Source: Leifsonia tongyongensis (GTDB lineage: Bacteria; Actinomycetota; Actinomycetes; Actinomycetales; Microbacteriaceae). From it: 64,000 bases of DNA. Of this stretch, positions 43,501-53,413 are shown in pieces. The number at the start of each line of letters is the position of its first letter. The stretch's first letter is position 1. The position numbers and the translations under genes were made by a program. The notes beneath the pieces are model-generated. The model made no database searches and was not told the origin of the DNA. It was given only the letters and a program-made list of their open reading frames with translations. The DNA lies in contig NZ_JAAGWY010000002.1 in assembly GCF_010686705.1 (NCBI RefSeq), positions 706,001 to 770,000 on the forward strand, given 5' to 3'.

Positions 43501-45881
43501 GTTCCTCCTTCGTCCGTTCCAGCATAGGTGCCGCCTCCGTCATCGCCGGCGCGCTCGGTCCACACCGCGATGCCGCCGCCGTCGTGGGGTGGCGAGACGA
43601 CCAGCAGGCCCTGCCGGTCTGTCCGGGGAGCGCTGGTCCCGCACCTCGCCAGCAGGTCGAGCAGGGACCGCGTCGGATGCCCATACCCGTTGTTCGCGCC
43701 GACGGAGATCAGCCCGATCTGCGCATCCAGCCGCTCGTACAGGCCCGGGGACTGGTCGGCCGAGCCATGGTGGGCGACCTTGACGACGTCGACGGGCCGC
43801 ACCCGTCCCGTGGCCAGGAGCGCGTCCTGCGGCCGTTCTCCCAGGTCGCCGAGGAAGATCGAGCGGATGCCCCGGCCCTCGAACTCGACCGTCACGCTCC
43901 CCTCGTTGCCGCTCGGAAGGTCATCGACGGCACCGCCGCCGGTCGGCCAGAGGATGGACCAGGCCAGGCCGCCGAGCCGGCCGCTGAGGTCGGTCGTGCC
44001 CTGTTCGACCACCGCGCCTCCGCGACGCAGAGAGTCCAGGGCAGCCTCATCGCCCGGCTTCACCGCGCGACCGACGATCGCGCGGTCGACACGGCCGACC
44101 ACCGCCGCGAGCCCGCCCGCATGGTCGATGTCGAAGTGGGTGAGGACCAGGAGGTCCAGAGTATCGATCCCGAACCGGTCGAGGCACGCGCCGATCGGCT
44201 CCGGATGCCGGCCGACGTCGACGAGTGCGTGACGGTCGCCATCACGCACCAGCACCGCGTCGCCCTGACCGACGTCGCAGGCCGCGATCTGCCAGTCGGC
44301 CGGCAGCGCCTGCCTGTCCCCCAACCCCACCCCCGCCAGCGACCCGGCATAGACGCCGACGCCGCCGATGAGACCGATGGTCGCGACGACGGACAGCCAC
44401 GCCGAGCGACGGCCGGCCGGGCTGGCGACGCGGATGCACACGAGCACCAGCACCACCGCCGCGAGCACGAGCCCCACGCCGCCGCCGACCCAGGGAAGGC
44501 GACTCGCGGGCAACTGGTCGACTGTGAGCGCCACTCGCGCGATCCATTCCGACGGAAGCCACGCGAGCCAGCTGAGTGCCTGGCCGACCACCGGAACGAC
44601 CGGCAGCAGCAGACAGGAAGCGAGGCCGAGGATCGTCGCGACCGGGACGGCCGGCTCGATGAGCACGTTCGCGGCGACTCCGTACAGAGGCAGCGTCGCG
44701 TCGAGGAGGATGAGGACAGGCTGGCACGCGAGCTGCGCCGCGAGCGGTATCGCGATGATCATCGCGAGTTTCGCGGGCATCCATCGCGAGAGTGCCGCTG
44801 TGAGCGGACCTGCGAGAAGGAGCAGACCGCCGGTGGCGAGCACCGAGAGAGCGAAGCCGAAGTCCACCGCCTTCCACGGGTCGAGCAGGAGCAGCACGAG
44901 CACGGCCAGGCCGAGGGCTGGGAGACCGCGCGATGGCCGGCCTCCCGCGAGCGAGCACAGCACGATCGTCGACATGATCGCGGCGCGGACGACACTCGAG
45001 TCCGGTGTCACGAGCACCACGAACGCGGCAAGCGCGACGACGGCGATCGCCGCCCGGCGCCGGCGCCCGACACCCGCGCTCGCCGCGCCGGCGAAGGCGA
45101 GCGCCGTGACGAGGGCGCAATTGGAGCCGGAGACGGCGGTGACGTGACTGAGCGCGCTCGTCTTCATCGCCGCGTCGAGTTCTGCGCCGACAGCGCTCAC
45201 ATCGCCGATGGACAACCCGGGCAGGAGGCCTCCCCCCTCGCCGGGAAGTTGCGCTGCAGCCGCGCTGAAGCTCGAGCGCAATCCGTCCGTCCACGACAGC
45301 CAGAACGGGGCGCCCGCTCTCAGCGTCGGTGCCTCAGTCGAGCTCACGAGATAGGCGGCCCGGTCTCCGGCTTCGGTTGAGCGGACACGCCCCCTCACGC
45401 TGACCGTGTCGCCGAACCCGACGCGGGACAGGGATGCTCCATCGCAGGTCGCGAACACGACCACCGGGACACTCATCGTGACGGCGTCGTACCCCTCGAC
45501 CGCCCTGACAGCTGTGCCGACGAACCGCCAGCGCGCGAGTGCCCCCTCCCCGCCGGTGACCGGGCGAGGTGCCGCGTCGAGCCGGACGTCGAGCACCGTC
45601 TGGCGGCCACCTTTCGCTGCGGCCTCGAGCGATGGCGGGGTACGGGCCGGCGCTTCGACGGCGATCACCGTCGCAAGGAGGGCGACGGCGACGACCGACA
45701 GCCCTGCCACGCGCCACGCCGCCCTGGTGCCCGACCAGAGCACTGCTCCCGCGCACAGGGCCACCGCCAGGCTCCACGCTCCGAACGCCACGGACGCCGC
45801 AGCGTGCGGGACGAACACCAATGCCAGGGCCGCGAGCCAGCCCGCCGCCGCCGGGACGACCAGACGGAGGTCGACCGTCAT
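43212..45881 (-). CDS. comEC: ComEC/Rec2-type DNA uptake channel (C-terminus probably out of frame)
   Basis: A large membrane protein for uptake of single-stranded DNA. The N-terminal soluble DUF4131-like part and the Competence domain with many helices come first (ALSHVTAVSGSNCALVTAL). The C-terminal metallo-beta-lactamase domain shows THFDIDHAGG and KVAHHGSADQS. The credible protein ends near GIAVWTERA, at about 43540. From there the frame stays open to 43212 through the start of holA, adding about 100 residues rich in Arg, Ser and Pro that look like a shadow of holA. A TGA lies in a neighbouring frame right after WTER, so a one-base indel is likely. The ATG overlaps the comEA stop by 4 bp. 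Confidence 0.88.
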   Translation of the reverse strand: MTVDLRLVVPAAAGWLAALALVFVPHAAASVAFGAWSLAVALCAGAVLWSGTRAAWRVAGLSVVAVALLATVIAVEAPARTPPSLEAAAKGGRQTVLDVRLDAAPRPVTGGEGALARWRFVGTAVRAVEGYDAVTMSVPVVVFATCDGASLSRVGFGDTVSVRGRVRSTEAGDRAAYLVSSTEAPTLRAGAPFWLSWTDGLRSSFSAAAAQLPGEGGGLLPGLSIGDVSAVGAELDAAMKTSALSHVTAVSGSNCALVTALAFAGAASAGVGRRRRAAIAVVALAAFVVLVTPDSSVVRAAIMSTIVLCSLAGGRPSRGLPALGLAVLVLLLLDPWKAVDFGFALSVLATGGLLLLAGPLTAALSRWMPAKLAMIIAIPLAAQLACQPVLILLDATLPLYGVAANVLIEPAVPVATILGLASCLLLPVVPVVGQALSWLAWLPSEWIARVALTVDQLPASRLPWVGGGVGLVLAAVVLVLVCIRVASPAGRRSAWLSVVATIGLIGGVGVYAGSLAGVGLGDRQALPADWQIAACDVGQGDAVLVRDGDRHALVDVGRHPEPIGACLDRFGIDTLDLLVLTHFDIDHAGGLAAVVGRVDRAIVGRAVKPGDEAALDSLRRGGAVVEQGTTDLSGRLGGLAWSILWPTGGGAVDDLPSGNEGSVTVEFEGRGIRSIFLGDLGERPQDALLATGRVRPVDVVKVAHHGSADQSPGLYERLDAQIGLISVGANNGYGHPTRSLLDLLARCGTSAPRTDRQGLLVVSPPHDGGGIAVWTERAGDDGGGTYAGTDEGGTWRHGIREAPAAARRRAAQVDRRRRFPRSRGTASVRSPWSSSRAPKGFSRTGPSGCFATSSRPKTRAWRSVTSPRTTTRRASSSPWPAPPCSVSRG

Positions 45882-46573
45882 ACCGTGACCAGGTCTTTGA
45901 GTGCATCGAACAGGGTCTGCCCGATCCCGCTCACCTTCATCAGGTCGGCGGGCGACGCGAAGAGCCCGTGGGCCTCCCTCCAGTCCACGATGCGCTGGGC
46001 GAGCGCCGGACCGATGCGCGGGAGAGCCTGCAGTTCGGCGGCGGAGGCGAGGTTCAGGTTCACGAGTGCTCCGCCCGGCGCACCACCGGTCACGCCACCG
46101 GCCGTCGGCGCCTGCGGAGCGATCACCTCGCCTTCGCGCGGAACCACGAGCTGCTCCCCGTCTGCGACCGACCGCGCCAGGTTGACACCGCCTGGATTCG
46201 CGTCGGCAGCGAGCCCACCGGCCGCTGCGATCGCATCCACCACGCGCGCACCGGGACGCAGCTCGACGATTCCCGGTCTGACGACTGCCCCGAGGACATG
46301 CACCAGCAGGACAGGAGCAGCTGTCCCGGCGCCGGTGCCGCTGGGCGCACCGTCGCGGGCATTCGTCGCGGGAGGGGTCGTCATGCCCCGGCCGGCATCC
46401 AGTTCGCGGACTCCCCCGCGGGGCGCGAGCGTCGTGACCACGACGGCGACCACCAGCGCCACGAGGAGCAGGACGACGCCCGCACCGACTCCGATGCGAA
46501 TGCGGGCACCCCGCGAGCCCTCGCGCGCTTCCGCTGCGAGGGAGCTCAGCCCGGGTTCTGCTCGATGTCGCAC
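45878..46573 (-). CDS. comEA: ComEA-type DNA-binding competence protein
   Basis: A 231-residue membrane-anchored DNA receptor. One N-terminal helix (GAGVVLLLVALVVAVVVTTL) is followed by an SLBB domain (VHVLGAVVRPGIVELRPGARVVDAI) and a C-terminal pair of helix-hairpin-helix motifs (LNLASAAELQALPRIGPALAQRIVDW and GLFASPADLMKVSGIGQTLF). It starts with GTG at 46573; no strong Shine-Dalgarno is visible. Coupled to comEC. Confidence 0.94.
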   Translation of the reverse strand: MRHRAEPGLSSLAAEAREGSRGARIRIGVGAGVVLLLVALVVAVVVTTLAPRGGVRELDAGRGMTTPPATNARDGAPSGTGAGTAAPVLLVHVLGAVVRPGIVELRPGARVVDAIAAAGGLAADANPGGVNLARSVADGEQLVVPREGEVIAPQAPTAGGVTGGAPGGALVNLNLASAAELQALPRIGPALAQRIVDWREAHGLFASPADLMKVSGIGQTLFDALKDLVTV

Positions 46574-46662
46574 AGCTGAACGCTACGGATCGACGCGTCC
46601 CCGTGAAGTCGAATCGAGCTCAGCTGTGGAGCACCCTCACCGCGCCCCGAATTGTGGAGGAG

Positions 46663-46692
46663 CGGCAGGAGCGGCAGGAGCCGCCCCTGCCG
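46663..46692 (-). terminator. Hairpin after leuS
   Basis: CGGCAGGAGCGGC (46663-46675) pairs with GCCGCCCCTGCCG (46680-46692) with one mismatch and a 4-nt loop, 16 bp downstream of the leuS stop on the minus strand and before comEA. Confidence 0.6.
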
Positions 46693-46708
46693 TCAACCCG
46701 CCGTGCTG

Positions 46709-49297
46709 TCAGCCGGCCGGACGGGTGGCGATGTTCACGAGTCGCGGAGCGCGCACGATGACATTCACGATCTCCCGATCTCCCACCGAACGCACGACTG
46801 CCGCCGACGAACGCGCAAGCGCCTCCAGATCGTCGCTCGAGATCTTCGGCGACACCTCGAGTCGATCGCGCACCTTTCCGTCGACCTGGACGACGGCCGT
46901 GACCGCGTCTTCGACGAGCAGGTACGGGTCGGGCTTACGCCACTGAGCGAGGGCGACCGACGGCTCGTACCCGAGCGTCGCCCACATGTCCTCGGCGGTG
47001 TAGGGCGAGAAGATGTTGAGCGCCATCGCGGTCACCTCGGCGGCCTCGCGGACGGCAGGATCACCCGCCCCCGCTCCGGTGTCGATGACCTTGCGGGTCG
47101 CGTTCACGAGCTCCATCAGCCGCGCGACGACGACGTTGAACTTGAAGGCCTCGATCAGTCCTGGCGCGTCGGCAAGGAAACGATGCGTCATGCGTCGCAG
47201 GGCGACGTCGCCGTCCTTCCACAGCACATCCGGCGAACTGGTCACATCGTTCGCGACGCGCCAGGCGCGCGCCAGGAACTTCGCGCTTCCCGCCGGAGAC
47301 ACGTCGGCCCAGTCGATGTCGTCTTCCGGTGGTCCTGCGAACGACATCGTCAGGCGCACCGCGTCCACACCGTGCTCGTCGAGCTGTTCGGAGAGCTTCA
47401 CCAGGTTGCCGCGCGACTTGCTCATCGCCGAACCGTCCATCAGCACCAGCCCCTGGTTCAGCAGCGCCGTGAAGGGCTCGGTGAAGCCCAGGTAGCCGAG
47501 GTCGAACAGGACCTTGGTGATGAACCGCGCGTAGAGCAGGTGCAGGATGGCGTGGGTCACGCCTCCGACGTACTGGTCGACCGGCGCCCACTTCTCGGCT
47601 TCGGCCGGGTCGAACGCCTGGGTGTCGTCACCCACGGACAGATAGCGCAGGAAGTACCACGAGCTGTCCACGAAGGTGTCCATGGTGTCGGTGTCGCGTT
47701 TCGCAGCGCCCCCGCACGACGGGCAGGCCACGTTCACCCAGTCCTCCGCTGCTCCCAGCGGGCTGGTGCCCTTCGGCTGCAGGTCGAGTCCATCTGCCGG
47801 CGGCAGCAGTACAGGCAGGTCGGACTCGGGCACCGGCACCTCACCGCATTCTTCGCAGTGAATGATCGGAATGGGCGTCCCCCAGTAGCGCTGACGGGAG
47901 ATCAGCCAGTCACGCAGCCGGAAGTTCTTGGCCGAGCGGCCGAGCGAGCTCGCCTGCAGCGCCTCGGTCACCCTCCGGATGGCGTTCGACTTGCTCAGCC
48001 CGTTGAATGGACCCGAGTTGATCAGGCGCCCGTCGCCGGTCAGCGCAATGCCCGTCTCCGCGGGGTTCTGCGGCGGCAGTTCATCGGGGAGGATCGCCTC
48101 TCCGGTCTCCGGGTCGGTGTGGATGACCGGGATCGCACCGGTGACCGGCTGGTTGGTGTCGACCACGACGCGCACCGGCAGGTCGAAGGCGCGCGCGAAG
48201 TCGAGGTCGCGCTGGTCGTGGGCGGGCACGGCCATGATGGCGCCGTGGCCGTAGTCGCTGAGCACGTAGTCGGCAGCCCAGATCGGCAGGCGCTCGCCGT
48301 TCAGCGGGTTGATCGCGTGCCGGTCCAGGAAGACGCCGGTCTTCTCGCGGTCGGAGCTGAGGCGGTCCATCTCGGTCGTACCGCGCACGGTGTCGAGGTA
48401 GGTGTTGAACCGTTCCTTGACCTTCTCAGGCGCATCCGCCACCAGCTCGGCCGCCAGGTCGGAGTCCGGAGCGACGACCATGAACGTCGCACCGTAGAGC
48501 GTGTCGGGACGTGTGGTGTAGACGGTGACCGGCTCGTCGCGGCCCTCGATGGCGAACTGCACGTCGGCGCCCATCGAGCGCCCGATCCAGTTGCGCTGCA
48601 TGCTGATGACCTTGCTCGGCCAGGCGCCTTCGAGCTGGTTCAGGTCGTCCAGCAGGCGGTCGCCATAGTCGGTGATCCGGAAGTACCACTGGGTCAGCTT
48701 CTTCTTGGTCACCAGGTGGTCGCAGCGCTCGCAGCGGCCGTTGACGACCTGCTCGTTCGCCAGCACGGTCTGGTCGAAGGGGCACCAGTTCACCTGGCTC
48801 GCCTTGCGATAGGCCAGCCCCTTCTCATAGAGCTTCAGGAACAGCCACTGGTTCCACCGATAGTAAGACGGGTCACTGGTCTGCAGCACCCGATCCCAGT
48901 CGAAGCTCGGCGCGTAGCGGCGCATGCTCGCCTTCTGCTGGGCGATGTTGTCGTTGGTCCACCCGTTGGGGTCGAGGCCGCGCTTGATCGCGGCGTTCTC
49001 CGCGGGCAGGCCGAAGGAGTCCCAGCCGATCGGATGCAGCACGTTGAAGCCCTGCTGCCGCCAGTAGCGGGCGATGACGTCGCCCAGTGCGTACGCTTCG
49101 GCGTGACCCATGTGCAGGTCGCCCGAGGGATACGGGAACATGTCGAGCACGTATTTGCGCGGCCGCTTGTCGTTGGGGTCGTCGGTCGCGAACGGCTTCA
49201 GCTCATCCCAGACCGGAAGCCACTTGTCCTGGATGGCGGCGAAGTCGTACTGCGCGCTCTCGGTCGGCGCGCTGGCTGAATCGTGCTCGTGTGCCAC
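46709..49297 (-). CDS. leuS: Leucine-tRNA ligase
   Basis: An 862-residue class I aminoacyl-tRNA synthetase. The HIGH-type motif is HMGH ([12 protein letters not shown], residues 58-69). The KMSKS-type motif is AMSKSRGN around residue 625. The CP1 editing domain is present between them ([12 protein letters not shown], and [11 protein letters not shown] with its conserved Asp). Zinc Cys pairs CPFD/CERC and CEEC/CPSC are seen. I chose the GTG at 49297 because relatives start AHEH; an ATG five codons upstream (49312) is possible. Confidence 0.97.
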   Translation of the reverse strand: MAHEHDSASAPTESAQYDFAAIQDKWLPVWDELKPFATDDPNDKRPRKYVLDMFPYPSGDLHMGHAEAYALGDVIARYWRQQGFNVLHPIGWDSFGLPAENAAIKRGLDPNGWTNDNIAQQKASMRRYAPSFDWDRVLQTSDPSYYRWNQWLFLKLYEKGLAYRKASQVNWCPFDQTVLANEQVVNGRCERCDHLVTKKKLTQWYFRITDYGDRLLDDLNQLEGAWPSKVISMQRNWIGRSMGADVQFAIEGRDEPVTVYTTRPDTLYGATFMVVAPDSDLAAELVADAPEKVKERFNTYLDTVRGTTEMDRLSSDREKTGVFLDRHAINPLNGERLPIWAADYVLSDYGHGAIMAVPAHDQRDLDFARAFDLPVRVVVDTNQPVTGAIPVIHTDPETGEAILPDELPPQNPAETGIALTGDGRLINSGPFNGLSKSNAIRRVTEALQASSLGRSAKNFRLRDWLISRQRYWGTPIPIIHCEECGEVPVPESDLPVLLPPADGLDLQPKGTSPLGAAEDWVNVACPSCGGAAKRDTDTMDTFVDSSWYFLRYLSVGDDTQAFDPAEAEKWAPVDQYVGGVTHAILHLLYARFITKVLFDLGYLGFTEPFTALLNQGLVLMDGSAMSKSRGNLVKLSEQLDEHGVDAVRLTMSFAGPPEDDIDWADVSPAGSAKFLARAWRVANDVTSSPDVLWKDGDVALRRMTHRFLADAPGLIEAFKFNVVVARLMELVNATRKVIDTGAGAGDPAVREAAEVTAMALNIFSPYTAEDMWATLGYEPSVALAQWRKPDPYLLVEDAVTAVVQVDGKVRDRLEVSPKISSDDLEALARSSAAVVRSVGDREIVNVIVRAPRLVNIATRPAG

Positions 49298-49418
49298 GTA
49301 ACTCTCAATCATCGTGTTGATGGGCCCGTCGACGCTGAAGGTGGCCCGCAGTCAGAGCGGGCTACGCCCATCGTCAAGGGTACTAAACGTTGGGGGGCCG
49401 CCGTCCGTTCCCTGGTGC

Positions 49419-50822
49419 TCACCGCACCAGCGCCGCGATGAGCGCCGAGGCCTTCACGGCGACCTCGTCGAGCTCCTCCTCCGGGACGGACAGTGCCGTG
49501 ATCCCTCCGCCCGCCCCGAGGGACACGCGCTCCGGTTCGACCACGATACTGCGGATGACCATGGCGAGATCGACGCTGCCGTCGAGCCCCAGGTAGCCGA
49601 AGCATCCGGAATAGATCCCCCGCGGGCCGTTCTCGAGCCGGTGCAGGATGCGCATGGCGCTGATCTTCGGCGCGCCCGTCATCGAGCCCGCGGGAAAGCA
49701 CGCCGCCACCGCGGCCAGCGGATCGACCCCTTCGGCCAGGACGCCTTCGACGGTGCTGACGAGCTGGTGCACCTGCGCGTAGCTCTCCACCGCCAGCAGG
49801 TGGTGGACTTCGACCGATCCCACCACGCAGACCCGCCCCAGGTCGTTGCGCATGAGGTCGACGATCATGACGTTCTCGGCGCGTTCCTTCTCGCTGGCCT
49901 CGAGTTCCGCTCGTAGCTCGAGGTCCCTCGAGACCGTGGCCCCGCGCGGCCGCGTGCCCTTGATCGGCTTGGTCCGGATGCGCCGGCCGGGGGTTATGGA
50001 GAGGAACTGCTCCGGCGAGGAGCTCAGGAGTGCGACATCCCCGAACCTGAGGAGACCGCCGTGGTGGGTCGGACTCGACGCACGCAGCCGGAGGTACGCC
50101 TCGATCGGGTCGACCGAGACGTCGGCCGTCGCCTCGTTGGTCAGGCACAGCTGGTACGCGTCCCCGCGTCGGATGGCCTCCTGGCATTCGCCGATGAGAC
50201 GCAGGTAGTCGGTGTCGTCGTGCCGCCACCGCAGGCCGACCTCGCCGGGCGCCGTGTCACCGAGCAGCATGCGCGGAGGTGCAGCCGGACCAACGGATGC
50301 AGTCAGCCGGGACCGCAGCTCGTCCGCCCACCCCGCTGCACCCTCCTCGTCCAGGGCGATCAGTTCGATCGTTCGCGTCGCGTGGTCGAAGACGACGGCG
50401 CGTTCGACGAACAGCATCGCCGCATCGGGCACACGCGTCGGCGACACCGGCACCCCGTTCGCCGACGCACCGTACTCGTACCCGAGCCAGCCGATCCAGC
50501 CGAGCGAGAAGTCGGTCGCCTCCGGATGCCTCGGCTCGAGGTCGCCGAATCCCGCCAAAGACGAAGCAAGAGCGTCGAGAATGTCGCCCGGCCCGGTCGC
50601 GGGCGACTTCCCGGGGCGGCCGACGGAGACGGTGCCGTCGGCGACGGATGCCGTGGCGAAACGCGATCCCTCGGTGGCCGTCGCGATCACGGACACCCCG
50701 GTCTCCGCATCCGCACCGGAGTCCAGCCAGGCGATATACGGCTCGTCAGCGAAGGCCGCGAGGAAGACCGCCTCGGGTTCCAGCCATTCGGAGAGCGGAA
50801 ATCGCAGGATTCGGGTGGCCAT
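49419..50822 (-). CDS. pabB: Aminodeoxychorismate synthase component I
   Basis: A 467-residue chorismate-binding enzyme that makes 4-amino-4-deoxychorismate for folate. The diagnostic motif is PIKGT at residues 286-290; the Lys separates PabB from anthranilate synthase, which has PIAGT. CFPAGSMTGAPKISAMRIL and YSGCFGYLGLDGSVDLAMVIRS are the C-terminal signatures. No amidotransferase domain is fused, so a separate PabA (often shared with TrpG) is needed and is not in the window. It diverges from a class IV aminotransferase gene, its likely partner. Confidence 0.94.
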   Translation of the reverse strand: MATRILRFPLSEWLEPEAVFLAAFADEPYIAWLDSGADAETGVSVIATATEGSRFATASVADGTVSVGRPGKSPATGPGDILDALASSLAGFGDLEPRHPEATDFSLGWIGWLGYEYGASANGVPVSPTRVPDAAMLFVERAVVFDHATRTIELIALDEEGAAGWADELRSRLTASVGPAAPPRMLLGDTAPGEVGLRWRHDDTDYLRLIGECQEAIRRGDAYQLCLTNEATADVSVDPIEAYLRLRASSPTHHGGLLRFGDVALLSSSPEQFLSITPGRRIRTKPIKGTRPRGATVSRDLELRAELEASEKERAENVMIVDLMRNDLGRVCVVGSVEVHHLLAVESYAQVHQLVSTVEGVLAEGVDPLAAVAACFPAGSMTGAPKISAMRILHRLENGPRGIYSGCFGYLGLDGSVDLAMVIRSIVVEPERVSLGAGGGITALSVPEEELDEVAVKASALIAALVR

Positions 50823-50889
50823 CGTACTAGCCTAGAGCGGCCCGGCAGCGGCCGGGCGCTGTGCAGCGCGCGCGACGAAGGGACGTCGG

Positions 50890-51678
50890 ATGAGTGAGAT
50901 CTCCGCGATCTTCGACTGGCATGACGGCGCCCTCCGCCTGCTCGAGGACTGCGAACTCTTCGCAACGCGCCTCGAGGTAGCCGATTCGTTCCTGGTGAGC
51001 GACGGCCGCACGCTGGCGGTCGACGTTCACCGCAGCCGGTTCATCGAGTCGGCGGTCGCCCGGGGTCATCCGGACGAGGGCGAACTCGAGACCTTCTTCG
51101 CGGATGCTCTCTCACTGGTTCCTCGGGAGGGCAACTGGTTCCCCCGGCTGGAGGTCTCGTCGAACGACGGCGCCTTCCGCCTCCACTTCCGCCTGCGGTC
51201 GGCCCCCGAACTGCAGGACACCGTCGTCGTGGCGACCCACCACGGCGAGGACCCCCGCACAGAGCCCACGATCAAAGGCCCGGACCTCGACGCGATGCTC
51301 CGCCTGCGGCAGGAGGCGCAACGGTCGGGCGCGCGCGAGGCGGTCATCCTCGATGGCGGGCTCGTCTCGGAGGGCTCGACCAGCGCACTGATGTGGTGGC
51401 GCGGCGAACAGCTCATGGTTCCGCCCGCCTATCTGCCGCGCATCCCGAGCGTCACCGCCCGCTCGATCATGACGGTTGAGGCGGCCATGGGCGCGCCCGT
51501 CGCCGAGGAGGAGACCACTCCGCAGGAACTCGAGGGCTGCGAGCTGTGGGCGGTCAATGCCCTCCACGGCATCCGCGTCGTCGACGCCTGGGTCGACGGC
51601 CCGGACCTGAACGTCGAGGGCCGGCATGCGCAACGGTGGCGTCCTCGGCTCAGCGCGCTGGCACGCCCTCTGGACTGA
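50890..51678 (+). CDS. Class IV aminotransferase (aminodeoxychorismate lyase-like)
   Basis: A 262-residue PLP enzyme of the branched-chain aminotransferase/ADC lyase fold. The catalytic Lys is probably that of PTIKGPDLDAM, and the cofactor-binding part continues RLRQEAQRSGAREAVIL and VSEGSTSALMWW. The usual Asn after EGSTS is Ala here. The divergent pabB makes 4-aminodeoxychorismate lyase (PabC) the likeliest role; D-amino-acid or branched-chain aminotransferase is the alternative. AAGGGA precedes the ATG. The 3' end overlaps cydC by 29 bp tail to tail. Confidence 0.8.
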   Translation: MSEISAIFDWHDGALRLLEDCELFATRLEVADSFLVSDGRTLAVDVHRSRFIESAVARGHPDEGELETFFADALSLVPREGNWFPRLEVSSNDGAFRLHFRLRSAPELQDTVVVATHHGEDPRTEPTIKGPDLDAMLRLRQEAQRSGAREAVILDGGLVSEGSTSALMWWRGEQLMVPPAYLPRIPSVTARSIMTVEAAMGAPVAEEETTPQELEGCELWAVNALHGIRVVDAWVDGPDLNVEGRHAQRWRPRLSALARPLD

Positions 51679-53413
51679 CGTCGGAGTCGGCGGTTCCGTC
51701 GGGCACGGGGTCGGCCACGGTCCGTCTCAATCGCCCCTCCTCCATCCGAAGGCGAACGTCGACGAGGTCGGGCGCGACCGCCACGTGCGAGATCAGGATG
51801 ACGGCAGTGCCCGCCTGCGAAGCGGCGGTGACGATGTCGCGAACGATCCGATCGGCGACGTCGAGGTCGACGTTGGCCGTCGGCTCGTCGGCGATGAGCA
51901 CTGAGACGTCAGCGAGCAGCGCCCGGGCGAGTGCGATGCGCTGCGCCTGGCCGCCGGAGACGAGCGCTCCACGCTCGCCGACCCGGGCGTCGAGTCCTCC
52001 GCGGTCTCGCAGCCATTCCGCGAGGCCCACTCGTTCGAGGACGGCCTCGAGGTCCGCATCCGTCGCCGTGTCACGCGCGAAGAGCAGATTCTGGCGGATG
52101 TCGGAGTCGAAGAGGTACGGCTGCTGCTCGCAGAGCCCGACGACGGTCCGCACGTCGTCCTGCGCGAGGTCGCGCGCCTCGACCCCTGCGAGACGGTAGC
52201 TTCCCTCGTAGTCGATGAAGCGCGTCAGGACGTGGGCGAGTGCCGTCTTGCCCGACCCGGTCGGCCCCTCGATCACCATCCGTTCGCCGCGATGCAGCCG
52301 GAGGGAAACTCCGCGGAGCACCGGCTGCTCCACGTTCGGCCAGCGGGCCGTGACGCCGTCCAGCACGAGAACGGGATCGTGCGCTGACGACGGGAGCGCG
52401 GCCGGCAGTGGGAGGTCGACCGGCTGTGGGAGGTCGACCGGAACGGCCGCCGGGATGGTGGCCGGGACGGTCCGGGCGATCCGCTCGGCACTCGCGATGA
52501 CCTGGCGCCGCGCACCGAGGGCGAGGGGAAGCATTCCGAAGACCTCGAAGACAGCCAGCGGCACAAGGGCTAGCACAGCAAGGGCAGGCGCGTCGATCCG
52601 GTGGGCATCCAGGGCCGGAACACCGACGAGGAAGGCTCCGATGGTCGCTCCGCCGGCGAGCACGGAGACGAGACCCGCGGTGAGTGCCGCTGCCGAGGCG
52701 CGTGACCGGATGGCGCGTGTCAGCGTCGCCCCTGCGTCCACGGCCTTACGCGTCTCGCCCGCGAGCGCGCCGAACGCCGTCAGTACCGCGAGGTTGCTCA
52801 CAAGGTCGAGGACCCGATCGTTGAGCTCGGCGCGGAGAGTAGCGATCGCCCGCTCCGCCTTCGACGAGAACGATCCGTTGACGATCGTGCCGAAGATGCC
52901 GGCGAGTGCGAGCGTGACCGCGAGGATGAGGCCGGCGGCCGGGAGGAGGATCGTGACGCCGACGACAGTGAGGACCGCGACGATCCCGGCCGTGACCAGG
53001 GGCTGGATCACGCGCAGCGAGCGATTCTGAAGCTCGTCCACGTCGTCGGCCAGCGTGGAGAGCAGATCGCCGCGTCGGGTGTCGCCGAGCCCGTCGGGTG
53101 CGAGCGGAACGAGCTCGGCGACCATTCCGGCGCGAATCGACGCCAGCTGGTGGAACGCGGCGTCGTGTCCGGCGAGCCGTTCGAGATAGCGGAAGACCGC
53201 CCGGCTGAGCGCGAACGCCCGCACGCCGACGACCGCGACCGAGACGTAGATCAGCGATGGCTGCTCCGACGCGCGGGTGATCAGCCAGGCCGAGGCCGCA
53301 AGCAGGGCGACCGCGGAGGCGGCACTGAGGACGCCGAAGGCGACGGAAGACCAGAACCTCCGCAGCGGCGGCTGCGAGCCACGGAGGACGGCCCGGACGC
53401 GCGCGTCACGCAT
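51650..53413 (-). CDS. cydC: Heterodimeric thiol/heme ABC exporter subunit CydC
   Basis: A 587-residue half-transporter: six-helix ABC membrane domain, then an ATPase with Walker A EGPTGSGKT, signature VSGGQAQRIALARALL and Walker B VLIADEPTANVD. With CydD it exports glutathione/cysteine-like reductants or handles heme, and is needed to assemble cytochrome bd. Its ATG overlaps the cydD stop by 8 bp, so the two are coupled. A PVDLPQPVDLPLP repeat links the two domains. Confidence 0.93.
   Translation of the reverse strand: MRDARVRAVLRGSQPPLRRFWSSVAFGVLSAASAVALLAASAWLITRASEQPSLIYVSVAVVGVRAFALSRAVFRYLERLAGHDAAFHQLASIRAGMVAELVPLAPDGLGDTRRGDLLSTLADDVDELQNRSLRVIQPLVTAGIVAVLTVVGVTILLPAAGLILAVTLALAGIFGTIVNGSFSSKAERAIATLRAELNDRVLDLVSNLAVLTAFGALAGETRKAVDAGATLTRAIRSRASAAALTAGLVSVLAGGATIGAFLVGVPALDAHRIDAPALAVLALVPLAVFEVFGMLPLALGARRQVIASAERIARTVPATIPAAVPVDLPQPVDLPLPAALPSSAHDPVLVLDGVTARWPNVEQPVLRGVSLRLHRGERMVIEGPTGSGKTALAHVLTRFIDYEGSYRLAGVEARDLAQDDVRTVVGLCEQQPYLFDSDIRQNLLFARDTATDADLEAVLERVGLAEWLRDRGGLDARVGERGALVSGGQAQRIALARALLADVSVLIADEPTANVDLDVADRIVRDIVTAASQAGTAVILISHVAVAPDLVDVRLRMEEGRLRRTVADPVPDGTADSDVSPEGVPAR

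Noticed and set aside
51650-51678. A frameshift at the class IV aminotransferase/cydC junction
   Set aside because: Both frames end normally; a 29-bp tail-to-tail overlap is unusual but acceptable.
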